This document shows, one piece after another, positions 9,335 through 19,535 of a stretch of 64,000 nucleotides of DNA. The position numbers were made by a program, and so were the translations under genes. Under the pieces are notes generated by a model that worked only from the letters and a program-made list of their open reading frames with translations, ran no database searches and had not been told where the DNA came from. This stretch comes from Saccharomycopsis fibuligera x Saccharomycopsis cf. fibuligera (Eukaryota; Ascomycota; Saccharomycetes; Ascoideales; Saccharomycopsidaceae). How positions within the stretch are numbered: the first letter of the stretch is position 1; each line of letters starts with the position of its first letter. The stretch spans positions 62,001 to 126,000 of the forward strand of contig CP012811.1 of the NCBI GenBank assembly GCA_001936135.1, in the 5' to 3' direction.

Positions 9335-10591
9335 ATGGTCGCTGTTCTTCAATCATCCGCTCTTAGAAAGAAGAAAAATTTGAAAAAAGGAATCCAATTC
9401 ACTTTGATGGTGGTTGGCCAATCCGGTACTGGTAGATCTACCTTCATCAACAGTTTATGTGGTCAAGAAGTCGTCACTCCATCTTCAACCATCACCGACC
9501 CATACGATACTTCGTTGACCAGAAAACTCAGCCTCAGAACTGAAAATGTTGAGTTGGAAGATGCCGAAGGGGTGAAAATTTCTCTTGCCATTATCGACAC
9601 TCCAGGATTTGGCGACAGTATTGATAATGAGTCGACTTTTGAAAAAATCATTGATTACATCAGACACCAATACGACGAAATCTTATTGGAAGAAAGCAGA
9701 GTTAGAAGAAACCCAAGATTCAAAGATGGCAGAGTTCATGCATTATTGTATTTCATTATTCCTACTGGTCATGGATTGAGAGAAATCGATGTCACCATAA
9801 TGTCCAAATTGGGTAACTTGGTCAATGTTATTCCGGTTATTAGTAAAAGTGATTCATTAACCAGAGATGAGTTGGAATTAAACAAAAGATTAATCAACGA
9901 AGATATAAAACATTACAACATCCCAATATATGATTTCCCATATGACTTGGACTACGATGATGAAGAAACCATTGATGCTAATACCTACTTACGCACGTTG
10001 ATTCCATTTGCCGTGGTTGGATCTAATGAGACTTTTACCGCTGATGATGGGTCTTTAGTTAGAGCAAGAAAATATCCATGGGGGTTGATTGATATTGAAG
10101 ACCCAGAGCAAAGTGACTTCATCATCTTAAGAAATGCGCTTTTAATTAGTCACTTGCAAGATTTGAAAGAGTATACTCATGAAGTGTTGTATGAAAAATT
10201 CAGAACTGAAGCATTGTCAGGAATCAATGATCGCGAGGGCGCCGGCTCTGCCGCGGCTGCTGATGGGGACGCTGAAGCTGCTGAAGCTGATAGCAGCGGA
10301 TTCAGTAGACCGGCTGCTAGTAGCGCGTCAAGTGCCAATATCATCAAGAGCAGATCCGCGTCAGTGAATAAAGGCAGTGAAGGTTACATTGCTAGAGAAG
10401 AGCAAATTAGACTTGAAGAAGAAAGATTGAGAGAATATGAAGAAAAGGTTGAAAGAGAATTATTGAAGAGAAGACAAGAATTGTTGAGCAGAGAAAAAGA
10501 ATTAAGAGAAATGGAGGAAAGATTGGCCAGAGAAAGAAGACAATCTCCAGCAGTAAGTTCTCTTGAACCAGAAGAAGAAGTTGCTAATTGA
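9335..10591 (+). CDS. CDC11: Septin Cdc11
   Basis: 418 residues, close to the 415 of S. cerevisiae Cdc11. It is the terminal subunit of septin rods that form the bud-neck ring and scaffold cytokinesis. The start MVAVLQSSALRKKKNLKKG gives the basic membrane-binding region. The P-loop is GQSGTGRS (28-35), with Arg where GTP-hydrolysing septins have Lys, as in known Cdc11. DTPGFGD is the switch II motif and SKSD the G4 motif. The segment DEILLEESRVRRNPRFKDGR and the septin unique element around KYPWG are well conserved. A variable Ala/Ser linker (about 290-345) leads to a C-terminal coiled coil of EERLREYEEK type. Confidence 0.97.
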   Translation: MVAVLQSSALRKKKNLKKGIQFTLMVVGQSGTGRSTFINSLCGQEVVTPSSTITDPYDTSLTRKLSLRTENVELEDAEGVKISLAIIDTPGFGDSIDNESTFEKIIDYIRHQYDEILLEESRVRRNPRFKDGRVHALLYFIIPTGHGLREIDVTIMSKLGNLVNVIPVISKSDSLTRDELELNKRLINEDIKHYNIPIYDFPYDLDYDDEETIDANTYLRTLIPFAVVGSNETFTADDGSLVRARKYPWGLIDIEDPEQSDFIILRNALLISHLQDLKEYTHEVLYEKFRTEALSGINDREGAGSAAAADGDAEAAEADSSGFSRPAASSASSANIIKSRSASVNKGSEGYIAREEQIRLEEERLREYEEKVERELLKRRQELLSREKELREMEERLARERRQSPAVSSLEPEEEVAN

Positions 10592-10607
10592 GAAAAGGAG
10601 GCCTTTT

Positions 10608-10638
<31 letters not shown>

Positions 10639-11745
10639 AAGAAATATGGTCTTTTAATGTTTCCATTCAAAGCTTTTTTCCTTTTTCCATGCTTTTATCT
10701 AATCTTCGTTGAAATTTTCTGATGCTCTAAGTTTTGTGTTTATCCATTTTTTAATCGTTTTTTTTTTTTCTTTTTTATTTTTCTTTTGTTCGTCTTTTTT
10801 ATAATTTTTTTTTTGTCGTTTTTTTGTTTCTTAAATATGAAAAAAAACTCCTTTTAATCTGTTTTTTTTTTTGTCCTTGAATCGTTACTATCTACTTTTA
10901 TTCACTGATTTATAATTCCCTTTTTATATAATTTTTTCTTATCCTTTTTGTCATCATTCATTCCATCAAAGTCTAATTTTGTCTCGTTCCCTTTTTGTTA
11001 TTCCTTCCTTCAAAAATCTATAATAATACGTTTTGTTAAGTTTTTATCATAATCACATTTAATCTTTCTCTCATTCAAAATGTTTTATATCACTATAAAA
11101 ACATAATAGTATACCCATGGCTTTTCTTCTTATGTATGTTATTCTTCAATTCCTACATCCAGGAATAATTGCGTTTATGTCGAGATCCATGCGCAAGTTG
11201 CCAGACTGCACTCTTAATATGCACCACTGAGAAGTGATGTGACATAAGTTCGCAATCGGTACTTCAAATCCCAATGAACCAGGATCTAGTACGGTACCCC
11301 CTTTCCATTCCTCTTCTTCACTACAAAGGGTTGCTTTTATTGTTGTTTTTGTATTAGAGTTTAGATTGACCTATTTTGAAATGGATAAAATGAAAGGAAA
11401 GATGCAATGATAAAACACAAAACAAAGCAAAAACAAAGCTGAACAATCATAACCATAAATCGCTAAGGTAAGAAAAAATGACAGTAAAAACAATGGACTC
11501 TAGAAGTATTTGCACAAACCAAAACATGTAAAGACATAAAAGGAAGAAGTAATGACAGAAGAAAAAGTGAATTAAATGGGAGACAAAAACATATCCAATT
11601 AAATTTAGCCGCCTAAACATCTTTTCCTATATGTTAGAAAAAAATAGTTGAGAATAAAACTAACAATAAATCAGATATTGGAATTCTAGAAACTCATACT
11701 CCACACTTCTTACCAAAAATTATAGCCGCAATAACCTGTAATAAC

Positions 11746-11783
<38 letters not shown>

Positions 11784-11834
11784 AAAGAAAAAAAAAAAAG
11801 AAACAAAGTGCAAAAATAAAGTCCCCCATTTCAT
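10592..11834. other. Convergent intergenic region, CDC11 to ZRT3
   Basis: 1.2 kb of 3' flanking DNA, T-rich to about 11100 and then A-rich. It includes an almost pure A-tract at about 11748-11800. A short, more GC-balanced stretch (about 11160-11320) shows no coding frame or RNA I can identify. Confidence 0.5.
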
Positions 11835-13580
11835 TCACAACAAGCTTCCAGTCAACGCGTTTGTGAAACAAATCACCGAGATTCCAAAAATCACCCAAAA
11901 AGTGACTAATGTTGAACTACCCCCAAACCCAAGACTTGAAATTAACATTTGTAATCCAATAATTGTCAAGAACCCACTAGTCAAACTCATCAAGCATCCA
12001 AACACCAAGTTGATTTGATTCTCATCAATCTCATTAGGATCCTTTGGTAGCACCATTAATGCTAATAGGGCGCCCAAAGGTTGTGAAAAAGATCCTAAAA
12101 TCCCAGTGATTAAGATTGCTTTGAATCTTGAATTCATGGCTAAGTATAATGGTACGGTCATGCTGAAACCCTCAGCAATATTGTGGATAGCTAGGGATAA
12201 AAAAATATTTAAACTCAAACTTTGGTCGATTTTTGAAGTTGCGTAATAAATGAACCCTTCAGGGAACTTATGCAATGAAATGGCTAATGTTGTTTGTATC
12301 CCAATGGAGAATAACTTGGATACTGAAGTTTCAATATGTTTGTGTTTATGATCATTTTTATGTAATTGATGTTGTTGTAAATGGTCTTCATCCACAAGCA
12401 TTAACTGATCAATTGACATAACTTCAGTACCGCTACTGTTTGTCCGTCCTTTAGTTTTAAAATCTACTCTTTGCAGCTGTTGTTGTTGTTGTTGATCTAA
12501 GTTGCCGAAATCTAACTTGTCGCTTGGAGAGTAAGCCACAAGAGATAGCTTTTGTGATTTTTTAGAAAATGGATGCTTTAGGTATTTCAATGCATTAAAT
12601 GATTGCAATTCTTTATATTTGATGACTGAACCACGCAGAGTTTCAATTTTTTTCAAATCTGATTTATTGCCATGATCATCATGGATATCGCTAACCGTAG
12701 GGTTTTCCATAGATACAATCAACGGAGTTTCTTCAGTTGGTTCATTATTACCGTCTTCATCTTCATGTTCCGTTAATTGCGCAAGGCCACCACTAGTTTT
12801 CTGATATTCGCTGTTGCTACTGCTGCTACTGCTGTTGTTGTTGTTGTTGTGGTGGTGGTGGTGGTGGTGGTGGTCAAAGTCTTCAGCAATTGTATGTGTA
12901 GTCTTTTGAGGATCATCATTGAATGAAGACCCAACACTAGAAGCAAGCTGTTTTCTTGGACTATAGCTATTATTATTATTGTAATAATGTTTTGCACTAT
13001 TACTGTTTTCAATTGCTGATTCTTCATCATAATCATCACCGCCTTTTGAACCGGTTTTTGAATCGTACTTTCTATCAGAGATGCTAATACTTCGAGAATG
13101 CGAATGCAGGCGACGCAAGCTATCGTCACTATTATTTTCATTGGCAGCCAGTTCATCATTGCCATCACTTTTATTCTCATGGTCATCATGAGAACAATGA
13201 ATAATACTTTCGCTAGTGAAATGATGAATTACTGCATTTAATCCAGCAAATATACCAATACCGACAAGAAAAGACAGCAACAACAAAACATTCAAAAGTT
13301 TAGTATGTTCAGCTAAATAATCATTAGATGCCAAATAATCAGAAGCATGAGGCAATAACTTGGTCAATGAAGTGAACAACAAGGAGCCCGAGGATAGTGC
13401 TAGACATGAAATCAAAAATTTGCCATCACTGCTAATACTAAATGGATAAGTTGCCGCAACCTTAGGTAATAATTTGGAATAAAGAAGATCAATGTATATA
13501 ACTGCACAACCAATAAAGCACATTAAAGACGCGGCAAGCGTCAATATCCAGCCCTGTTGATTTTCCAACGAGTCAAACAT
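11835..13580 (-). CDS. ZRT3: ZIP-family vacuolar zinc exporter (Zrt3-like)
   Basis: 581 residues. ZIP proteins of the Zrt3 branch release stored zinc from the vacuole to the cytosol. Three N-terminal membrane segments (about 12-32, 52-72, 95-118) precede a very long cytosolic loop (about 125-400) rich in Asn, Ser, Asp and His, with an H8 run followed by N5 and Ser-rich sequence. The C-terminal half carries the metal-channel motifs HKFPEGF and HNIAEGF of TM4 and TM5, then three more hydrophobic segments. S. cerevisiae Zrt3 is 503 residues; the extra length is in the loop. Orthology rests on layout and motifs. Confidence 0.85.
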   Translation of the reverse strand: MFDSLENQQGWILTLAASLMCFIGCAVIYIDLLYSKLLPKVAATYPFSISSDGKFLISCLALSSGSLLFTSLTKLLPHASDYLASNDYLAEHTKLLNVLLLLSFLVGIGIFAGLNAVIHHFTSESIIHCSHDDHENKSDGNDELAANENNSDDSLRRLHSHSRSISISDRKYDSKTGSKGGDDYDEESAIENSNSAKHYYNNNNSYSPRKQLASSVGSSFNDDPQKTTHTIAEDFDHHHHHHHHNNNNNSSSSSSNSEYQKTSGGLAQLTEHEDEDGNNEPTEETPLIVSMENPTVSDIHDDHGNKSDLKKIETLRGSVIKYKELQSFNALKYLKHPFSKKSQKLSLVAYSPSDKLDFGNLDQQQQQQLQRVDFKTKGRTNSSGTEVMSIDQLMLVDEDHLQQHQLHKNDHKHKHIETSVSKLFSIGIQTTLAISLHKFPEGFIYYATSKIDQSLSLNIFLSLAIHNIAEGFSMTVPLYLAMNSRFKAILITGILGSFSQPLGALLALMVLPKDPNEIDENQINLVFGCLMSLTSGFLTIIGLQMLISSLGFGGSSTLVTFWVIFGISVICFTNALTGSLL

Positions 13581-13650
13581 AAGAAATAGTGGTATTTTGT
13601 CTATGATGATAAAGCAGTTTTTGTTGTTGGGATGTTTTGTAGTGGGTATA

Positions 13651-13673
13651 ATTGATCTGATCTGATCTGATCT
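13651..13673 (+). repeat. Tandem TCTGA pentamers
   Basis: Four uninterrupted copies of GATCT/TCTGA-phase pentamer in the ZRT3 upstream region. Confidence 0.7.
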
Positions 13674-14305
13674 GGGTTGATTTGTCTTTTGGTGAAACTG
13701 AACACAATATCGGGCGATGGCGTCTTGCTTTTAATTGTCCCCGGTGACGTTTTGGTTGAGAGCATTGCGGCGCCGTTAGTCTTCTTGCCCTGTACCCTGG
13801 TGGTTAGTCCTCTCATTCTGTAAGTAGAAGGAGAAAGAGAGCCCAATTATGGGGTCAGCTGACACCAACTTCGTGTGTGTTTATGCTGAGCGGAATGGCC
13901 GTGTACCAATACTACGGTGTAAAAGTCATGACGGTGATGTGTTGTGTCTACATGCATAACTAACACAAAAGCAGATAATATTTATAAATAGAAATACAGA
14001 AGACAGGACAAGTACGAATGAAGGACAACTGAAGGAGTTATAAAGATAACTGAAAGACCACAATAACAATAATTATCATAATAATCGGAATATAAAGATA
14101 TCGAAGAATATCCAAAAAATGACTACAAATAACAGTTAACGATAATAATAATAATAATACTCAGGACCTAACAAGCCCTACCTTATTATTATTATAATAC
14201 AAAATACAATACTCTTCTTCAACATCGTACTTGGGGGTTGGACTGCGGGACCTGGCTTCATTAATTATTGTTACAAAACTATTCTAATACACAACTTGAT
14301 TTGAT

Positions 14306-14785
14306 ATGCCTAGAAACAATAAGAGTTCTAATAATACATCAGAAGATCCCACAAGGTCTCAACGTTCGAGCAACAGCTCTGGGACTCAGGGCCCCACTGA
14401 GGCACGTGAACAGGATCGCGTGCCTCATATGCGTATGTAATACTAGTATCATTGTATTATGTAATGTATCCCGTCAATTTGGTACTTCCAATTGGGACCT
14501 TTTTTGTATGATTTTGAGCGTTAGTATGTGTCACTATGCGGTAATACGCATAAACCGTATACTTGGATATGTATACTCGGAGCATGGAATTGGCGTCTCT
14601 TTCAACGTCAATATCCCAGGAGAGAGCAAAGTTATACCAACTGCATGCCAAACTTACTTGAGTATCAATAGAATAAATCTAATATTTCAGAGATGGACAT
14701 GCGTTTAACAACAGGCAGAAACATTCATATGGAAAAGAAGCTTAAAAAAATAAAAATAAAAATAAAAATAAAAATAAAAATAAAA
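14306..14785 (+). CDS. Possible small spliced gene (unrecognised)
   Basis: An ATG at 14306 opens a Ser/Asn-rich frame (MPRNNKSSNNTSEDPTRSQR onwards) that would stop after 44 codons unspliced. The frame runs into a canonical donor GTATGT at 14433. A CTAAT branch-like site and TTTCAG acceptor lie at about 14678-14692. Joining 14432 to the base after that acceptor continues the frame to QMDMRLTTGRNIHMEKK, then into an AAAATA repeat with a Lys-Ile run and a stop. I recognise no family; REQDR recalls HAP3-type histone folds but the rest does not fit. The splice signals are short enough to be chance, so this is a weak call. Confidence 0.25.
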
Positions 14786-15261
14786 AATAAATGACGCAAA
14801 AGCAATGTGAGATTAAAAAATTTTAAGATTCAGGATAAGATAAAAAAATAAATGGGGTGAGTAAAATGGTAAAAAGATAAAATAAGATATAAAGTAAGGT
14901 AGTAATAATATTGGAGCAACTAAAAATTGAAACAGAAATAAAACTAGAAAAATGAAAAAACGTAATGCATAAGAGTGATAGCACCACCATTGGGCACAAT
15001 AAACAACAGAAAAAAAAACCATATTCCACATATTTAGACACCTTATTTCGGAAGGACGAAAAATAAAACCATTAATATGAGCGTATTGTACAGAAATTCT
15101 GAATGAAACAAATAGGAATGTAAAATGTAAACAGAAGTAAAAGGCAAAAGAAGATTAGAACAAAGAAATAAGAACAAAGAAAACCTGACAATGATCAAGC
15201 TAGCTTTCCGTCCTTCGAAATTAAGTGGATTGAAGAGCGACTAGAAGGGCGCCTATCTGTT

Positions 15262-15987
15262 TCACTTGTTTTCGCAATCAGTATTGGATGAAATGTCCTC
15301 TTCGTCATCTTCTTCAAATTGCCCGTCTTCTTCTTCCTCAAAGTCTTCCATCAATGAATCTTCATCGTAACTCTGTTCTGAATCATACCAAAAGTTTTCA
15401 TCTATGGTATCGTTTTGATCATTATGTGGGGTTGACGAGCTATAAGCCGTCTTTGCAGTTGGCATAACAAAATCTTCTGGTATATCCTGTTTACTTCTTT
15501 CCACTTCTGCCTTAACTTTTGCATTATAAGCTTTTCTGTTTTTTCTCCAATCAACAGCAGCATCAACATTTGCTGGAGAGTTAATATTAGGATCTTCTAA
15601 AAGAGAAATAATGGAAATAAGAACAGTCTCTACAGTTTGAACTGGGGACCACGTTTCTGCATCCGGCTCATCTGTAGTTGGGTCACCAGCAGGATGCAAA
15701 ATACTTATACAAAGTTTGCCATCCTTGTAAACATTTGGATGATAAATAGGAGGAGTGAATCTAAAACTTGGAGGAGAGTATGGGAAATCGCTTGGAAACT
15801 TCATTTGAGCTTTGAAATAACCACCATGATAAATGGAGTCATCATTTAAAACCATAACACCAACATTCCAAAGGAAAATGTTGTTGTTTTCCAACTCAAT
15901 ATGAAAAGATGGTATGCCTTTTTTGGCATCGGTTAGTTCTCTAAATTGCCTAAACAAAACAGAAGCAGCGCCACTAGCGACAGACAT
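15262..15987 (-). CDS. CDC34: Ubiquitin-conjugating enzyme E2 of SCF (Cdc34)
   Basis: 241 residues. It carries ubiquitin to substrates selected by SCF ligases and is needed for G1/S through Sic1 destruction. The UBC fold fills residues 8-170 with the HPN motif at 83-85 and the catalytic Cys93 in KLCISILHP. The acidic loop of about 12 residues just after it (GDPTTDEPDAETW, about 101-113) marks the Cdc34/Ubc7 class. The C-terminal tail (about 205-241) is strongly acidic, as required for SCF docking. S. cerevisiae Cdc34 is 295 residues, so the tail is shorter here. It lies head to head with SHY1, 1.2 kb apart. Confidence 0.95.
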   Translation of the reverse strand: MSVASGAASVLFRQFRELTDAKKGIPSFHIELENNNIFLWNVGVMVLNDDSIYHGGYFKAQMKFPSDFPYSPPSFRFTPPIYHPNVYKDGKLCISILHPAGDPTTDEPDAETWSPVQTVETVLISIISLLEDPNINSPANVDAAVDWRKNRKAYNAKVKAEVERSKQDIPEDFVMPTAKTAYSSSTPHNDQNDTIDENFWYDSEQSYDEDSLMEDFEEEEDGQFEEDDEEDISSNTDCENK

Positions 15988-17190
15988 TGTTGATTATTGT
16001 TGTTTTTAAGGTCGTAAAAGGTTTTGAGTGTGTAAGGTGTTTGTAATAATTTGATTACCTCCTTTGTACTATGGTGTATATACACAAGTTGAGTCGTTCA
16101 AGGAGATGATAAAGTCTTGGAGATGTGTTAGTAACAGAAACTATTACCCAAAAAGACAAGAGAACAAGGATAAGGCAAAAAAAAGTGAATGCAAATAAGA
16201 ATTTGTAACAGGTTGTTTATCCGGAAAAAAAGGGGCGGATACCGAGTAAAACAACAGGAGACAACACAGAAAAGGAGGATTACAAATAATGTCTAATGGT
16301 GTTGCCTTGGCTGAGAAAATGAATAAACGGTGAAGACGAGTGAAAAACAGAGGCAAACGTTGTTTGTGAAGTGGTAAGTGGTGGATTACAAATCCAGCCC
16401 AAGTGGTATATCTTGTATATACGGGAAATTGGCCACAAGGTCAAACACAGCGCAGAGGAGGAAACAGTCAAACGATAAGAGCAAAACAGCGCCAAGGGGA
16501 AAATGAGGCGACAAGAGTCTGTTGAAATAGCTAAAATGGAATACTTACTTTGAAAGTGCTGTATGTGAGTGCGGTATCCTGAGATGGGTAAGATACCAGG
16601 TGGGATAGTATGGGATGGGGCAAGAAAGATGAACAGAAGCAGAGGAGCAACGGGCAAATTTAACTGCGATGAACGATCATCACCAACCACAATTTACAAT
16701 TTACAATTTACAATTCCGCTCAGCGCTCGCTCCAGTTTCCCTCTCGCTCGCAGACAAATTTTTGCCCGCGGCCGATTTCTCACAGTTCTGACTTTAACTA
16801 TGGCAGTCACGAGGTCTGTTGTTTTGTTAAAGAAAAAAAAGAAAAAGGAAAAAGAAACTCCAGCGTTCCAAATCTGCTTATATAAGAAAAAGAAAAGAGA
16901 AATATGTGGGATTATGTAATTGTTTGTAAACTCGATTTGCACTGGCGCTCTTATGCGCAAATACCGTGGTGTGCACTTGAACCCGCATTGTAATGCTATG
17001 TAGTGCATGATAGCGCTTTGTGGTATTTTATGAGTGGGGTAACGGTGGAAGCCCCCCGCCTGCAGTAACAGCAGCAGGAGAAAGCGATCATATAGATCGA
17101 GTGATATCATGTATGGTGGAAATGGAAGAGAAGGAATAAATGGCAGAGACGAGTATATAGGTGACAGATTGAACATTGTCTCGTAATCCC
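15988..17190. other. Divergent promoter region, CDC34 / SHY1
   Basis: 1.2 kb without a convincing gene. It contains ACAATTT tandem copies at about 16689-16715 and an AAGAAAAAG tract near 16830-16900. Reading frames here look unlike proteins. Confidence 0.55.
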
Positions 17191-18393
17191 ATGTTCGCCT
17201 TCAGATCACTTCAAGCATTGCAAAGGGCCGGAGTGCTGGCTTTGTCCAGGCGTTCCCTTGTCAATGCTAACCAGGCACCAGCTATCCGCCATGCCACCAT
17301 AACCTCTATACTCACAGCCAGATCGGGTTTGCAACTCAGCCAAAGGCACTACTCTACAGATCTTAAAGCGGTAAATATCAATGAGTCTAATAATAACAGT
17401 GAGGACAGAAGCAAAAAAATAAAAAACATTATTGTCTTGGGACTCATGATATTGATGCCCCTACTATGTTTCCGCTTAGGCAATTGGCAATACCGCAGAC
17501 TTCACTGGAAAAAAGAGTTGATTTACAAGCTCAAAGACAGACTTAATGCTCCTCCATTGGATGTTTCCAAGATAGTTATACCAAAGGACAAACAAGATCT
17601 CGAGGCCTTTGCGGAGTTGGAAGACAATTTGGAATTCACAAAATACAAATTACGTGGCAAGTTTGTCCATGAAGAGGAATTGTTTGTTGGTCCTAGAATC
17701 AATGATGATGTTAAAGGATACTACATATACGCACCATTTGTGATAACCAGTGACGGACCAAACAAGGGTAAAAAAGTCATGGTTGAACGAGGCTTTGTGA
17801 GTGAAAAAAATATCACTCCGCAAAGCAGGTTTGCTGGTAAGCTTAGTGAATTGTCATTACCAATGAATGAAGTTGAAATTATTTGTACCCTTAGAAGAAA
17901 AGTTAAGCCTGGTAATCTAGCATTAGAAAACGAAAAGGATATTAGACTTCTTGTATATGCTGATGTTCAAGATATGGCTAGGAGAACTGATTCTTACCCA
18001 GTGTATTTCCAACAGCTTGAAGATATGACTGATAAACCTTACAAGATAGTTGCAAGAAGTCAAGACAATGGTGCAGCAACAACAAGAGGAAAAGGATTAT
18101 TATGGAATTTTTGGTTGAACGGATCAAAGAAAGAAGGCGAAAAAGCTACAATATCAAAACAAAAAGTCATTGAAAATCAGGAATATCATGAATTTACAAA
18201 AGGTCAGTTTATCAGAAACGGTGTACCAATTGGGGCTGTCCCTGAAGTTAATTTGAGAAACAATCATTTAGAGTATATGGTTACTTGGTACTCTTTAGCT
18301 CTTGTCTCTTCAGTGTTGATTTTCTTTGTGGTGAGAAAAAAGAAGGTAAACCCATTGCAAGAGAAACTCAAACATGCAAAAAAGTTTCAATGA
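17191..18393 (+). CDS. SHY1: SURF1-family cytochrome c oxidase assembly factor
   Basis: 400 residues from the first ATG; S. cerevisiae Shy1 has 389. It is an inner-membrane mitochondrial protein that aids Cox1 maturation and heme a insertion. The first 55 residues are rich in Arg, Ser and Ala without acidic residues (FAFRSLQALQRAG), a clear import presequence. Two membrane spans flank the intermembrane-space domain: about 79-95, followed by the SURF1 box LGNWQYRRLHWK, and about 367-385. Conserved blocks include GPRINDDVKGYYIYAPF and MVERGFV. The closing sequence NNHLEYMVTWYSLA is the family's second signature. The frame is open 15 bases upstream but without ATG. Confidence 0.95.
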   Translation: MFAFRSLQALQRAGVLALSRRSLVNANQAPAIRHATITSILTARSGLQLSQRHYSTDLKAVNINESNNNSEDRSKKIKNIIVLGLMILMPLLCFRLGNWQYRRLHWKKELIYKLKDRLNAPPLDVSKIVIPKDKQDLEAFAELEDNLEFTKYKLRGKFVHEEELFVGPRINDDVKGYYIYAPFVITSDGPNKGKKVMVERGFVSEKNITPQSRFAGKLSELSLPMNEVEIICTLRRKVKPGNLALENEKDIRLLVYADVQDMARRTDSYPVYFQQLEDMTDKPYKIVARSQDNGAATTRGKGLLWNFWLNGSKKEGEKATISKQKVIENQEYHEFTKGQFIRNGVPIGAVPEVNLRNNHLEYMVTWYSLALVSSVLIFFVVRKKKVNPLQEKLKHAKKFQ

Positions 18394-19535
18394 TGGGATT
18401 TCAGTCCTAATGGCATCCCGAAAAAACATGGTAATAACTGTATAGCTTGTAAGTATTATGTAAAAACATGAGTGTGACGATATTATGGGACGCTTTGCAC
18501 TATGTAGGCAGGTAGTCTATCATCAAGTAGGTATTTAGATAAAGGACAATCTTACGTGGAAACTTGTTGAATTATGTATTTGAAAGATACTGAGTCTTGG
18601 TGATAGGCTTTTAATATGGTAATACTTTTTTTCACAGTGTACTGCATACAGCAGGAGCAACAGTGGAAGTTGAAAGTACTCACTCACAAAGGCACGCACC
18701 CAAATGGCTCTAACCAGTTGCAAAAGAGCTACTTTGATAATTGATTGCCCGAAAACTTCATGGAATCAATTATTTACCAAATGCACCGCTCCTACGATGG
18801 GCCGCAGATCGTGTCATTTACGAAACCAACCAATTATCCTACTGAATTCTGCCCTGGAATCCAAGAATTAAAGTTAATGTTAATTATAAGTATTTACAGT
18901 ACTCCCAAATGGTTCATTAGTTTCCAAAAAATCATCTCGAGCAATGCACTTAGCTCAAAATGGATGGTAAAGTGGTATTTTTTTTTTTCTACAGCTTCTT
19001 AGTTGTCAAAATGCCGCTACTTGTCTGGGGTAGCTCGATTTTCTGCAGGTGGCGCTATTGTGCCCGACTGACAATAACGGCAGCCAAATGCTGCATTCAA
19101 GTTAAGAATCAATTTGTAGTACCAATGCATGGTATGATATACCAATGAATGATGTCAATAAATTTCTGACATTATGACTTGGTCTTGAAAAAGCAACTTA
19201 CTAACAACTCACACTATAGAGAGACAATCATAAAGCGTGAAGATGATGCGGTGGGTCTATAGGTTGTCATTGACTTATTCTTTGGTAATGAATAACGTTA
19301 GCTTCTTGGCTACTAAATTTTGGAGCACCCATTTCTTGCTGTAGATTGCAGAGTTTATCAAATAATTACAAGTGATCAAGGATATAAATTGGATGCCAAT
19401 CCGAGGCTTTTCCATTTGACAATCTTTTATCAACTTATAACAAAAAGAAAGCAAAAAAACATTGCAGCTTTTTTTGTACAAACGGCTCCACATTAAACAA
19501 AAATCTCCCAACTACAACATTTCTATTATTTCAAT
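18394..19535. other. Intergenic region, SHY1 to repeat-peptide gene
   Basis: 1.1 kb, mixed composition, no repeat or RNA recognised. The last 150 bases, with A-runs and CAACTACAAC-like sequence, would be the promoter and leader of the peptide gene. Confidence 0.5.

Larger units (their letters stand above)
13581..15261. other. Intergenic region, ZRT3 promoter to CDC34 3' end
   Basis: 1.7 kb. It includes the TCTGA tandem near ZRT3, the weak spliced-gene candidate at 14306, a TAAAAA tandem at about 14743-14790 and A-rich DNA beyond. No other supported gene. Confidence 0.5.

Noticed and set aside
11160-11320. GC-balanced stretch that might be a snoRNA
   Set aside because: I found only a mismatched C-box-like GTGATGT and no paired D box or stem, so no RNA call can be supported.
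14268-14708. 146-codon frame on the plus strand between ZRT3 and CDC34
   Set aside because: It starts at TTG, overlaps the possible spliced gene in another frame and resembles no protein.
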